The position numbers and the translations under genes were made by a program. Below, piece after piece: positions 26,479 through 33,740 of a stretch of 45,302 nucleotides of DNA (positions are counted from its first letter, which is position 1; every line of letters begins with the position of its first letter). Source of the stretch: Planctomycetaceae bacterium (GTDB taxonomy: Bacteria > Planctomycetota > Planctomycetia > Planctomycetales > Planctomycetaceae); NCBI GenBank assembly GCA_021732845.1, contig JAKFUF010000075.1, positions 1-45,302 of the forward strand. Direction: 5' to 3'. Below the pieces are notes generated by a model. That model saw only the letters and a list, made by a program, of their open reading frames with translations, made no database searches and was not told where the DNA came from.

Positions 26479-26553
26479 CGGGGTGTAGCTCAGCTTGGCT
26501 AGAGCGCCTGGTTTGGGACCAGGAAGTCGCAGGTTCAAATCCTGTCACCCCGA
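26479..26553 (+). tRNA. tRNA-Pro (UGG)
   Basis: A 75-nt cloverleaf: acceptor CGGGGTG/CACCCCG, D-arm GCTC...GAGC, anticodon stem CCTGG/CCAGG with loop TTTGGGA (anticodon TGG at 26514-26516), T-arm GCAGG TTCAAAT CCTGT, discriminator A. CCA is not encoded. The 3' part, from the T-loop on, is also the end of the serine recombinase gene on the other strand, marking it as the probable integration site. Confidence 0.96.
26531..26553. other. Probable attachment site (attL) in the 3' end of tRNA-Pro
   Basis: The recombinase stop codon (minus-strand TGA, 26535-26537) falls in the T-loop of tRNA-Pro, and element genes extend to the right. The tRNA is intact, as expected when an element integrates at a tRNA 3' end and restores it. 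The exact crossover point cannot be read without the attR copy, which lies beyond the window. Confidence 0.5.
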
Positions 26554-28040
26554 CTCGACTGGATTGAAGGCCGTTTGGCGAGCTCGTCAAACGGCCTTCT
26601 CTTTTCCAGTTCAAGAGTTACGTCACCGACCACTCGGTTCAAAGATACCACTTCGAGAATTCGCCTTTTTTCCAGCATGTTTGAATCCCGCCAGATTTTC
26701 GGGATTTTTTGCGAAAACTCGAAGACCGCGAGCGCAGCCCGAACGTCCGTTGGTTCGACTGCAACGACCTTGGCCAGCGAGTCCTCGATCACGGCCAATT
26801 CGTCCCGCAGACTGGCCCGTTTGGCGTCGAATGTGGGCTCGTCGATCGCTCCAGCCAAGAACGCGTTCAAGAGCCGATCGTTCATCGCGGTCAGCTCGCT
26901 CCGCCGTTTCGTCTGGGCACTTCGCTGGTTCCGAAACAAGCCTGTGATGTCCGTGAAAGCGCTCCGCAGCGCACCCCGGAACCACTCGACGGTTTCCTCG
27001 TCGGGCAGCTTGAAACTGGAGAGGTCTGCCACAATAGCGTCTTCGAGGTCTTCCGCACGCCACCGCACGGTGGGGTGATCGTCATCAGGAAAGTTGTTCG
27101 CGCAACGGTAATAATCGTGGACCCGCACGCCGCCACCTTTCAGCTTTCGATTGATCCGTTCGCCCGTGATGAACGCCCCGCAATGTTTACATGTGAAGAG
27201 ACCGCCTGATAGCGGGACCAAGACCTGAGGTCGAACACGGCGATTCTTTCCATTCAGAATGTCCTGGCAGGCCAGAAACGTCGCGTGATCGATTAACGGC
27301 TGGTGCCGGCCCTGATAATGGTTGCCGCCACGTCGAATTTCGCCAACGTAGAACCGGTTATTGAGGATGTACGATACCGCCGTCCGGTGAAACATCGGAT
27401 GCGATTTCTGATATGTGTACCCTTCATCGCGCATCCTCTCGCAGAGCAAATCAAAGGTGTACCGGCCGGAAGAGTACAGCTCAAAGATCCGAAGCACGGC
27501 CTTGGATGTTTCGGGATGGGGCTGGAGGGGTTCGTTCCGATTATCTTTCACATTCATGTAGCCGTAGGGTGCCAACCCGTGTTGCCACCCTTGCTTGGCC
27601 CGCTCATCGATTCCCTTGAGTACCTCGGTTCGCAGGTTGTCGCTGTAGTACTGTGCCACGGCCGCCATCACGTTGAAGGATAGCGCCCCAGCCGGGCCGG
27701 GGCCGAACTGGTTCTCAACGAACGCCAGCGAGACCCCGTACTTATCTTCCAATTCCTGCATCCGCACGGCATCCCGCATGTTGCGGCAGACGCGGTCAAG
27801 TTTGTGGCTGAGAATGGCCCGCAGGTTCTCCCGCTTGGCGTTGGCTTTCACCCAATCAACCATCTGGTTGAAGACGCATCGCTCGGCTCCGCGCTTGGCG
27901 GACTCGGCGACCAAGAACTCACGGACGATTGTCCAACCGTTCTTCTGTGCCCGCTCGCGCGTGGCCCGTAACTGGGCATCAATCGAATAGCCCTCGCGTT
28001 GCTCGCGCGACGACACGCGAGCCCAGATCACAACATTCAT
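26535..28040 (-). CDS. Large serine recombinase (integrase)
   Basis: A 501-residue site-specific recombinase that would integrate and, with a directionality factor, excise the element. The catalytic N-terminal resolvase domain starts WARVSSREQREGYSIDAQL, with the nucleophile serine at about residues 10-11 and the conserved LSHKLDRVCRNMRDA region. A recombinase domain follows (GIDERAKQGWQHGLAPYGYM), then a zinc ribbon (CKHCGAFITGE ... YYRCAN, about residues 283-312) and a coiled-coil C-terminus. AAAGGAA precedes the ATG, which overlaps the upstream ORF by ATGA. Its last codons read through part of tRNA-Pro. Tyrosine integrases are commoner at tRNA sites, so this is less usual. Confidence 0.93.
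   Translation of the reverse strand: MNVVIWARVSSREQREGYSIDAQLRATRERAQKNGWTIVREFLVAESAKRGAERCVFNQMVDWVKANAKRENLRAILSHKLDRVCRNMRDAVRMQELEDKYGVSLAFVENQFGPGPAGALSFNVMAAVAQYYSDNLRTEVLKGIDERAKQGWQHGLAPYGYMNVKDNRNEPLQPHPETSKAVLRIFELYSSGRYTFDLLCERMRDEGYTYQKSHPMFHRTAVSYILNNRFYVGEIRRGGNHYQGRHQPLIDHATFLACQDILNGKNRRVRPQVLVPLSGGLFTCKHCGAFITGERINRKLKGGGVRVHDYYRCANNFPDDDHPTVRWRAEDLEDAIVADLSSFKLPDEETVEWFRGALRSAFTDITGLFRNQRSAQTKRRSELTAMNDRLLNAFLAGAIDEPTFDAKRASLRDELAVIEDSLAKVVAVEPTDVRAALAVFEFSQKIPKIWRDSNMLEKRRILEVVSLNRVVGDVTLELEKRRPFDELAKRPSIQSSRGDRI
26567..26605 (+). terminator. Terminator-like hairpin after tRNA-Pro, inside the recombinase gene
   Basis: AAGGCCGTTTG (26567-26577) and CAAACGGCCTT (26588-26598) form a perfect 11-bp stem, extendable by three pairs (one G-T) to an AGCT tetraloop, and are followed by CTCTTTT. 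On the plus strand it sits 14 nt after tRNA-Pro. On the minus strand the same bases encode the RRPFDELAKRP region of the recombinase. Confidence 0.7.
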
Positions 28041-28303
28041 ACTTCGTTCCTTTCCAACAGCATTTCAGCGAACCGTTTGACGTTGTGGAGAATCTCGATG
28101 GCCTCATCCACCGCGACCGCCCGCCCGTACCGGACCGACCAGAGCCGCTGGGTTTCGGCGATCAATTCGTCCGAAACCCAGGCCAGCGACAACGGTCGGC
28201 GGATCGGTATTGGCACACACAGTCCTGGCTCATCCGGCGACAGGAATCCAGTCATGTCGCGGTTGTCACTCGATGATTTCGAGGGAGTGAGGGCTCGAGT
28301 CAT
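28037..28303 (-). CDS. Small helical protein coupled to the serine recombinase
   Basis: An 88-residue protein (MTRALTPSKSSSDNRDM ... LLERNEV). The first half is disordered-looking; the second half (WVSDELIAETQRLWSVRYGRAVAVDEAIEILHNVKRFAEMLL) is an amphipathic helical region. It overlaps the regulator upstream by ATGA (28300-28303) and the recombinase downstream by ATGA (28037-28040), with a strong GAGGAGG ribosome-binding site. The position invites the guess that it helps or directs the recombinase, for example as a directionality factor, but no family is recognised and this is only inference from position. Confidence 0.65.
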   Translation of the reverse strand: MTRALTPSKSSSDNRDMTGFLSPDEPGLCVPIPIRRPLSLAWVSDELIAETQRLWSVRYGRAVAVDEAIEILHNVKRFAEMLLERNEV

Positions 28304-28815
28304 GCCACCTCCTCGCCACCGAGACCGGCCTTTACGAATCGTTCGCGAATTGCCTCCACGGCCTCGTTGACCGTCCGTCGTCCGATCCCGAGTTCCCGCG
28401 CGATCGACGTGGCGGTGTGACCTTCCGAAAGCATCTGACCGACTTGTTGTTCAAACGCCGGCAAGTCGGCCATCAGGGACGTGACATCGAGCGTGGTGTT
28501 GCTCGCCTCGCAAACACTCTCAGTCGCCAGTTCGTCACCGGGCGGCAGCATCGCCCCGCAGCGCTCGACCATGTCCTGATAACGCTGCTGTGTCCGCAGC
28601 CACTGCTTGAGCCGTAGATCGATCACGCCAATGAGAATCGTCGACTCACTGGCCCCGTTTGTCTTGTCGGGGTCCGGCATGAACTCCAACAGATACAGCG
28701 CGACTTCTTGTACCGCGTCTTCCAGGTCATGCCGCTTGATACCGAATCGCACCGCTCGGCTGCGAATCAGATCCAGTTTCTCATTGATCGTCAGTTCGTT
28801 TCGTGCCTTGTCCAT
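28300..28815 (-). CDS. Sigma-70-like transcription regulator (element-encoded)
   Basis: A 171-residue protein with an ECF-like layout: a region-2-like N-terminal part with RHDLEDAVQEVALYLLEFMP (about residues 29-48; compare the D-x-x-Q-E core of sigma region 2) and a region-4-like C-terminal helix-turn-helix (SEGHTATSIARELGIGRRTVNEAVEAIRERF, about 129-160). It would direct RNA polymerase or act as a DNA-binding regulator. A GAGGAG motif precedes the ATG. It is first in the leftward operon that ends with the recombinase, and it faces the similar protein at 29217 across a palindrome-rich control region. Confidence 0.7.
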   Translation of the reverse strand: MDKARNELTINEKLDLIRSRAVRFGIKRHDLEDAVQEVALYLLEFMPDPDKTNGASESTILIGVIDLRLKQWLRTQQRYQDMVERCGAMLPPGDELATESVCEASNTTLDVTSLMADLPAFEQQVGQMLSEGHTATSIARELGIGRRTVNEAVEAIRERFVKAGLGGEEVA

Positions 28816-28889
28816 CTCACATTTCTCCTCTTACCGAGTTGCCTGGCCAACAATGTGCTGACCACGGTGAGGGAGTTTCCGGGGAGATC

Positions 28890-29035
28890 GGGGACACGAT
28901 CTCTACGCGCCGGCATTGGGGACAGAAGGTCACATTGGTCCGAGATTGCCGCCACATTGGCGATTGGGGACACAAGGTGAACGCAATATTGCGCCCATAT
29001 TGGGGACATGTCCCCAATGTGGAATCCAATGTGAC
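28890..29035. promoter_or_regulatory. Divergent control region with palindrome and repeated half-sites
   Basis: Within the 400-bp gap between the two sigma-like genes: a perfect 20-bp palindrome ATTGGGGACATGTCCCCAAT (28999-29018); further ATTGGGGACA half-sites at 28915-28924 and 28963-28972 and GGGGACA at 28890-28896; CACATTGG at 28931-28938 and 28953-28960, and its complement CCAATGTG at 29014-29021 and 29026-29033. GTCACATTGG (28929-28938) pairs with CCAATGTGAC (29026-29035). These look like operators of a lysogeny-type switch. No exact promoters could be assigned and the rest of the gap shows no gene. Confidence 0.75.
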
Positions 29036-29216
29036 TTTCAGAAAACCTGCGCATCTGATCTGGCGAGCGGCAAATAACTTTATGTAAGCCGCGTGTCGCT
29101 CACTGCGACGACCAGGGCACGAAACTGACCCGCTGGCGGGCGTCACATGCTGATGACGCTCCTCGCGAGTGCTCATTGCGTTGCGGCAGAACATTCCTCA
29201 TCCGTTTGGAGGCTGT

Positions 29217-29768
29217 ATGCCGCAATCCCCGTTTGGGCACCCGCACGCCCAGGGAAAGTGTTACGCGACCTGGTACGTCAAAAAGAAAGCCCGCGAACTC
29301 ACCGGCCATTTTGGATTCACCTCATCCGACCGGGATGACCTTGAGCAATCGCTGTTCGTTTCGCTGATGGAGCGTTGGCCCAAGTTCCACGCCGACGAAT
29401 GCACCCCTCAAGAGTTCATCTCGTGGGCCATTGGTCGGGGCGTCGCAGACCTGATTCGCGAGCGTCAGCAACGCAACGCGGCCGAGCCGACCGAGGGGTT
29501 GCCGCTGGAAGAGTTATTCAAAGATGAAGACGAACAACTGCCGACGGGTTGCGTGCAGGCGGACCACGTTCCGTCAGTGGAACTATCGCTCGATGTTGAG
29601 CACATCCTGTCTCGCCTCCCGTCGGAAATCCAAGACACCGCTCGTCGGCTGATGGAAGGCAATGTGTGCCAGGTCGCCCGCCAGACCGGCCTGTCACGTC
29701 GGACGATCCGCGACCGAGCACGAATCATCCGTGAGGCCTTTGAGGCTGCCGGTTACGGGGCGGCCTGA
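29217..29768 (+). CDS. Second sigma-70-like transcription regulator (element-encoded)
   Basis: About 183 residues from ATG at 29217, selected because GGAGG lies 7 nt upstream; the longer frame from 29169 lacks such a site. Region-2-like part: YVKKKARELTGHFGFTSSDRDDLEQSLFVSLMERWPKF (about residues 20-57), then FISWAIGRGVADLIRERQQ. The C-terminal helix-turn-helix (LMEGNVCQVARQTGLSRRTIRDRARIIREAFEAAGYG) resembles that of the leftward regulator (RRTVNEAVEAIRERFVKAGLG), so the two are probably paralogues. It leads the rightward replication genes and may switch them on. Confidence 0.7.
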   Translation: MPQSPFGHPHAQGKCYATWYVKKKARELTGHFGFTSSDRDDLEQSLFVSLMERWPKFHADECTPQEFISWAIGRGVADLIRERQQRNAAEPTEGLPLEELFKDEDEQLPTGCVQADHVPSVELSLDVEHILSRLPSEIQDTARRLMEGNVCQVARQTGLSRRTIRDRARIIREAFEAAGYGAA

Positions 29769-29816
29769 TTCCGTCCCTATTCATTCAACCACCCACTCCC
29801 AACACGAGGATGTTTT

Positions 29817-30578
29817 ATGGAATTGATGAGTCGCATTCAGACTGGCAGGCAGGTCGCACCCAGGCGGGTGATGGTCTACGGCGTCCACGGCATTGGAAAA
29901 TCGACCTTCGGGGCAATGGCTCCCGCCCCGATTTTCATCCAGACCGAGGACGGGCTCGGCAACCTCGACTGTGCCAGGTTCCCCCTGGCGGAAGCGTTCG
30001 ATGACGTGATGACCGCGATCATGTCGCTGTATTCGGAATCCCATGACTTCAAGTCGGTGGTGATCGATTCGCTCGATTGGCTCGAACGCCTGATCTGGGC
30101 CAGGGTGGTTCGTGATCGCGGCCCCCAGAACAAGACCAAGGTCGACAACATCGAGGACTTCGGCTTCGCCCGGGGCTACACCTACGCCCTCGACTATTGG
30201 AAGGAAGTTCTCGACGGCCTGAACGCCCTCCGCAACGAACGCGGGATGATGATCGTCCTCATTGCGCATGCCAAGATCGAACGGTTTGAGAACCCGGAGA
30301 CCGATGCCTACGACCGGTACTCACCGCGTCTCCACAAGCATGCATCCGCGTTGGTGCAGGAGTGGTGCGACGAGGTGCTGTTCGCGACCTACAAGGTCCA
30401 CACGAAACAGACGGAAGAAGGGTTCGACAAGACCCGCACCCGCGGCATCGGCACCGGGGATCGCATTCTGCGAACGACCGAACGTCCGGCCCACATGGCG
30501 AAAAACCGCCTGAATCTGCCCGAAGAGATGTCGCTCGATTTCCGGGCGTATGCCGAGCACCTCGGGCAAGCCGCCTGA
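29817..30578 (+). CDS. RecA-like P-loop ATPase (Sak4-like phage recombination protein)
   Basis: A 253-residue single-domain ATPase. Walker A is GVHGIGKST (about residues 22-30); the Walker B strand is FKSVVIDSLDWLE (about 78-90); a further strand MMIVLIAHAKIERF matches the RecA/Rad51 core region with a conserved polar residue at the strand end. Size and layout fit the Sak4 group of phage single-strand annealing/recombination ATPases, which act with an SSB-type partner. The next gene encodes such a candidate. GAGGA lies upstream of the ATG. Confidence 0.85.
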   Translation: MELMSRIQTGRQVAPRRVMVYGVHGIGKSTFGAMAPAPIFIQTEDGLGNLDCARFPLAEAFDDVMTAIMSLYSESHDFKSVVIDSLDWLERLIWARVVRDRGPQNKTKVDNIEDFGFARGYTYALDYWKEVLDGLNALRNERGMMIVLIAHAKIERFENPETDAYDRYSPRLHKHASALVQEWCDEVLFATYKVHTKQTEEGFDKTRTRGIGTGDRILRTTERPAHMAKNRLNLPEEMSLDFRAYAEHLGQAA

Positions 30579-30654
30579 TTCGTCGCACCCGTTGACCGAC
30601 CGCACTCCCGTTGCGCCCTGACACAACCTTCATCCTCACACCAAGGACTTTCAC

Positions 30655-31134
30655 ATGGCTGACCTGCGTGGGTTTGACGCGCAAACCGTCGAACCGAATG
30701 ACTCGTTCGATCCGATTCCGAACGGCGACTACCTGTGCATCATCACGGCGTCGGAGATGAAACCGACCAAAGCTGGCGACGGTGCGTACCTCGAACTCGA
30801 ACTGGAAGTGCTGGACGGTCCGTACAAAGGGCGGAAGCTCTGGGACCGGCTCAATCTCAACAACGCCAATGACACGGCCGTCAAGATCGCCAAGGGAACA
30901 CTGTCGGCCATCTGCCGGGCGGTCGGCGTCCTGCTACCCAAGGACAGCTGCGAGCTCCACTACCTGCCAATGCTGGTGAAGGTCGCCTGCAAAAAGCGGG
31001 ACGACAGTGATGAACTCACCAATTCGGTGAAGGGCTATAAGAAGCGTGAAGGGGCCGCCTCGTCTCCGGTGATTGCGACTGCGCCCGTCGCCGGAACGGC
31101 CAAGCCGGCAAGTCCGCCGTGGAAGCGGACGTGA
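30655..31134 (+). CDS. DUF669 family protein (phage ssDNA-binding-like)
   Basis: A 159-residue protein with the DUF669 pattern: DSFDPIPNGDYLCIITASEMKPTKAGDGAYLELELEVLDGPYKGRKLWDRLNLNN, an OB-like series of strands, then AKGTLSAICRAVGV. The last 30 residues are Ala/Pro/Ser-rich with a terminal PPWKRT, similar in style to the tails of single-strand-binding proteins. DUF669 proteins are typically found beside phage recombination ATPases, as here, and may serve as the SSB partner. AAGGA precedes the ATG. Confidence 0.88.
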   Translation: MADLRGFDAQTVEPNDSFDPIPNGDYLCIITASEMKPTKAGDGAYLELELEVLDGPYKGRKLWDRLNLNNANDTAVKIAKGTLSAICRAVGVLLPKDSCELHYLPMLVKVACKKRDDSDELTNSVKGYKKREGAASSPVIATAPVAGTAKPASPPWKRT

Positions 31135-31157
31135 TCCCGTCGCCTGGGGACATCTCT

Positions 31158-31709
31158 ATGTCCTTCCCTCACAGGACGACGGTTGCGGTAGCCCCGCTTT
31201 GGTTTGTGCTGCCGTTCCCGCCGAGCGTCAACCGGTATTACCGGCATGTGGGCTATCGCACGCTCCTCAGCCGCGAGGGTCGAGAGTACCGCACTGCGGT
31301 CTGCACTCTCCTCGCGGGGCGGGTCGGTCAGCCTCTTTCTGGCCATCTTGAAGTTCAACTCGATCTGTATCCCCCCGATGCGCGGCGTCGTGACTTCGAC
31401 AATTTTCAAAAGGGAATCTGGGATGCGCTCCAACACGCCGGTGTGTACCTCGACGACAGCCAGATCAAACGGGCGGTGATCGAGATGCACAAGCCCAATC
31501 GCCAGCCCCGCGCCGAGGTGAGTATCGGTTCGTTCATCCCTCACATCGAAGAAGAGCCACCATGCCCAGCATCGTTCACCAGCATGAAATCGACGTGCCC
31601 GACCGAGTCGATCCCGATGACGAAGACTTCGATCTCGAAGAACTCTTCAAGGTCACGTCGCCCGAAGGGACTGAAGAGGTCTACTCCCCTGACGAAGCGT
31701 GTGACCTGA
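31158..31709 (+). CDS. RusA-type Holliday-junction resolvase with C-terminal overrun
   Basis: About 183 residues from ATG at 31158; a GTG at 31119 or 31131 is possible. RusA features are clear: LPFPPSVNRYYRHVG, then YPPDARRRDFDNFQKGIWDALQHAGVYLDDSQI with the clustered aspartates of the metal site, and a final VIEMHKPN. The domain is complete near codon 135 (SFIPHIEEE). The frame then continues 48 codons with low-quality sequence (CPASFTSMKST ... KRVT), overlapping the next gene by 148 nt. At that junction the next gene's ATG (31562) is followed by C, where A would give an ATGA overlap and stop RusA normally. Confidence 0.82.
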   Translation: MSFPHRTTVAVAPLWFVLPFPPSVNRYYRHVGYRTLLSREGREYRTAVCTLLAGRVGQPLSGHLEVQLDLYPPDARRRDFDNFQKGIWDALQHAGVYLDDSQIKRAVIEMHKPNRQPRAEVSIGSFIPHIEEEPPCPASFTSMKSTCPTESIPMTKTSISKNSSRSRRPKGLKRSTPLTKRVT

Positions 31710-31807
31710 TTCTCGATCTCGTCGAACAGCAGTTCTGGGAGTGGTTCGACGATCCCGCGTGCCCGCGCCGCTTCAAACCCCGCGTCAAAGTCTATGAGGT
31801 CTGTTGA
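31562..31807 (+). CDS. Small acidic hypothetical protein
   Basis: An 81-residue very acidic protein (DVPDRVDPDDEDFDLEELFK, then SPDEACDLILDLVEQQFWEWFDD), ending in a basic strand (RRFKPRVKVYEV). The start overlaps the RusA frame, and the stop overlaps the helicase start by TTGA (31804-31807). The pattern is phage-like, and the order between RusA and the helicase suggests a replication accessory role, but no family is recognised. It is supported by coupling on its 3' side and by protein-like composition, while the overlapping RusA tail looks like read-through. Confidence 0.65.
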   Translation: MPSIVHQHEIDVPDRVDPDDEDFDLEELFKVTSPEGTEEVYSPDEACDLILDLVEQQFWEWFDDPACPRRFKPRVKVYEVC

Positions 31808-33492
31808 TCGTGCTCACCCTTCGCCCCTACCAACAGCAGGCCGTTGATGCGGTGTACCAGCACCTGCGGGTCCGCGACGACAACCCGGTCGTCGTGATCC
31901 CGACCGGTGGCGGTAAGACCCCGGTGATGGCGACGATCTGCCGTGACGCAGTGCAGACGTGGAACGGCCGCGTGTTGATCCTGGCCCACGTCAAGGAATT
32001 GCTGCAGCAATCGGTCGACAAGCTGAAGCAGGTCTGTTCCGACTTGCCGGTGGGGGTCTATTCCGCCGGCCTCAAGCGGCGCGACACGGAGCATGCCGTG
32101 ATCGTGGCCGGCATCCAGTCCATTTACAAACGGGCGTGCGAACTCGATGCGTTTGACCTCATTCTCGTTGACGAATGCCACCTCATTCCCGCCGACGGCG
32201 AAGGGATGTATCGGCAGTTCCTGTCCGAGACGCGGGTGCTCAACCCGCAGGTCCGCGTCGTTGGTTTCACTGCCACCCCGTTTCGACTGGATGCCGGCCC
32301 GATCTGTCGCGATGACCATTTCCTCAATGCCGTCTGTTACGAGGTCGGCGTTCGACAACTGATCGCCGACGGCTTTCTGTCGCCCCTGATCTCGAAGGCC
32401 GGGATCGCCAAGACGGATACCAGTCAATTGCATGTCCGTGCTGGTGAATTCGTCGCCAGCGAAGTGGAAGCGGCGATGGATGACGCCGCGCTGGTCGAGG
32501 CGGCCTGCGCCGAAATCGCCGAGGTCACGCGCGATCGGCAATCGGTTCTGATCTTCGCCAGCGGCGTGCAACATGGTCGCCATGTTTGCCAAGTACTGGC
32601 CGAAAAGCATGGGATTGACTGCGGGTTTGTCTGTGGAGAGACACCGGACTGTGAACGCGACGAGTTGCTGGCCCGTTTCCGAGGCGAACAGCGCGGCCTG
32701 TTCCAACACACCCCGATTAAGTACCTCTGCAACGTCAACGTGCTAACGACGGGGTTCGATGCTCCGAACGTGGACTGCGTGGTGCTGCTGCGACCGACGC
32801 TCTCCCCCGGTCTGTATTACCAGATGGTGGGACGCGGGTTCCGGCTGCATTCCGGCAAGCCGAATTGCCTCGTGCTCGACTACGGCGGCAACGTGCTGCG
32901 GCATGGGCCGGTTGACCAATTGCAAGTCGTTGAGAAACGTGGTGACGGGACCGGCGAGGCCCCCGCCAAGGAATGCCCGGCGTGTCGGGCGCTGATCGCT
33001 CCGGCGTATTCGAACTGCCCACTGTGCGGTCACGAATTCCCGCCGCCAGAGCGGAAGAAGTATGAATCTCAGGCATCAAAGGCGGGTGTGCTTTCCGGCG
33101 AGGTGACCGACTGCGAATACGAAGTGCGCGATATCACGTTCAGCGTCCATACGAAGAAGGATGCGGATGAGTCGGTACCGAAAACTCTCCGCGTCGATTA
33201 CCGCCTCGGCCTCGATTACTGGGTCAGCGAATGGATTTGTTTTGAACACACCGGGTGGGCACGGCGCAAAGCCGAGCAATGGTGGAAAGCCCGCTCCCCT
33301 GATCCTCCACCTGATACCGCCCAGGAAGCGGCAGACCTGGCCAACTGCGGCGCATTGGCTCACACCGAGGTCGTGACGGTGCGTTCCGTCTCCGGTGAAA
33401 AGTTCGAGCGGATCATCAGCTGCAAACTGGGTCCAAAGCCGGAGCCGAGTGTGCTGCACGCTGCGATTGACCTCGACGATGTCCCGTTCTGA
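31804..33492 (+). CDS. Superfamily 2 DEAD/DEAH-type helicase with zinc cluster
   Basis: A 562-residue ATP-dependent nucleic-acid helicase starting with TTG at 31804 (MIVLTLRPYQQQAVDAV, a Q-motif-like RPYQ). Motif I is IPTGGGKT (about residues 32-39), motif II VDECHLIP (about 121-128), motif III GFTATP (about 155-160), motif VI QMVGRGFRLHSG (about 340). After the core, four cysteines (CPACRALIAPAYSNCPLC, about 391-408) form a zinc ribbon, and a C-terminal domain of about 140 residues follows. It would unwind DNA during element replication or recombination. Resembles phage-type SSL2/COG1061 helicases. Confidence 0.92.
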   Translation: MIVLTLRPYQQQAVDAVYQHLRVRDDNPVVVIPTGGGKTPVMATICRDAVQTWNGRVLILAHVKELLQQSVDKLKQVCSDLPVGVYSAGLKRRDTEHAVIVAGIQSIYKRACELDAFDLILVDECHLIPADGEGMYRQFLSETRVLNPQVRVVGFTATPFRLDAGPICRDDHFLNAVCYEVGVRQLIADGFLSPLISKAGIAKTDTSQLHVRAGEFVASEVEAAMDDAALVEAACAEIAEVTRDRQSVLIFASGVQHGRHVCQVLAEKHGIDCGFVCGETPDCERDELLARFRGEQRGLFQHTPIKYLCNVNVLTTGFDAPNVDCVVLLRPTLSPGLYYQMVGRGFRLHSGKPNCLVLDYGGNVLRHGPVDQLQVVEKRGDGTGEAPAKECPACRALIAPAYSNCPLCGHEFPPPERKKYESQASKAGVLSGEVTDCEYEVRDITFSVHTKKDADESVPKTLRVDYRLGLDYWVSEWICFEHTGWARRKAEQWWKARSPDPPPDTAQEAADLANCGALAHTEVVTVRSVSGEKFERIISCKLGPKPEPSVLHAAIDLDDVPF

Positions 33493-33503
33493 GAAAGCCC
33501 AAC

Positions 33504-33737
33504 ATGAAACGACCAACAGTGAGATGTCCAACAGAGGATACCAAACGACTGCCGGAGTTATGTGCTCTCCTGGGAGTTCAAGTTCCGACGACGATCAAAG
33601 AACGCGTACTGCTCTCCGACTTGATCCGAGTGATCTTTGACGTTGATGACGAGACGTGGTGGGCGGATCGCCCGCTGGAATGGGATGTCATGCAACAGAT
33701 TCGAGCAACTCACGCACAGATTGAAGCGAAAGGCTGA
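33504..33737 (+). CDS. Small hypothetical protein
   Basis: A 77-residue protein (MKRPTVRCPTEDTKRLPELCALLGV ... THAQIEAKG) 11 bp after the helicase. It has a helical central part and a Trp-rich acidic stretch (VDDETWWADRPLEWDVM). It is separated from the next gene by only 3 bp, so it belongs to the same operon. I recognise no family. Confidence 0.6.
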   Translation: MKRPTVRCPTEDTKRLPELCALLGVQVPTTIKERVLLSDLIRVIFDVDDETWWADRPLEWDVMQQIRATHAQIEAKG

Positions 33738-33740
33738 ATC

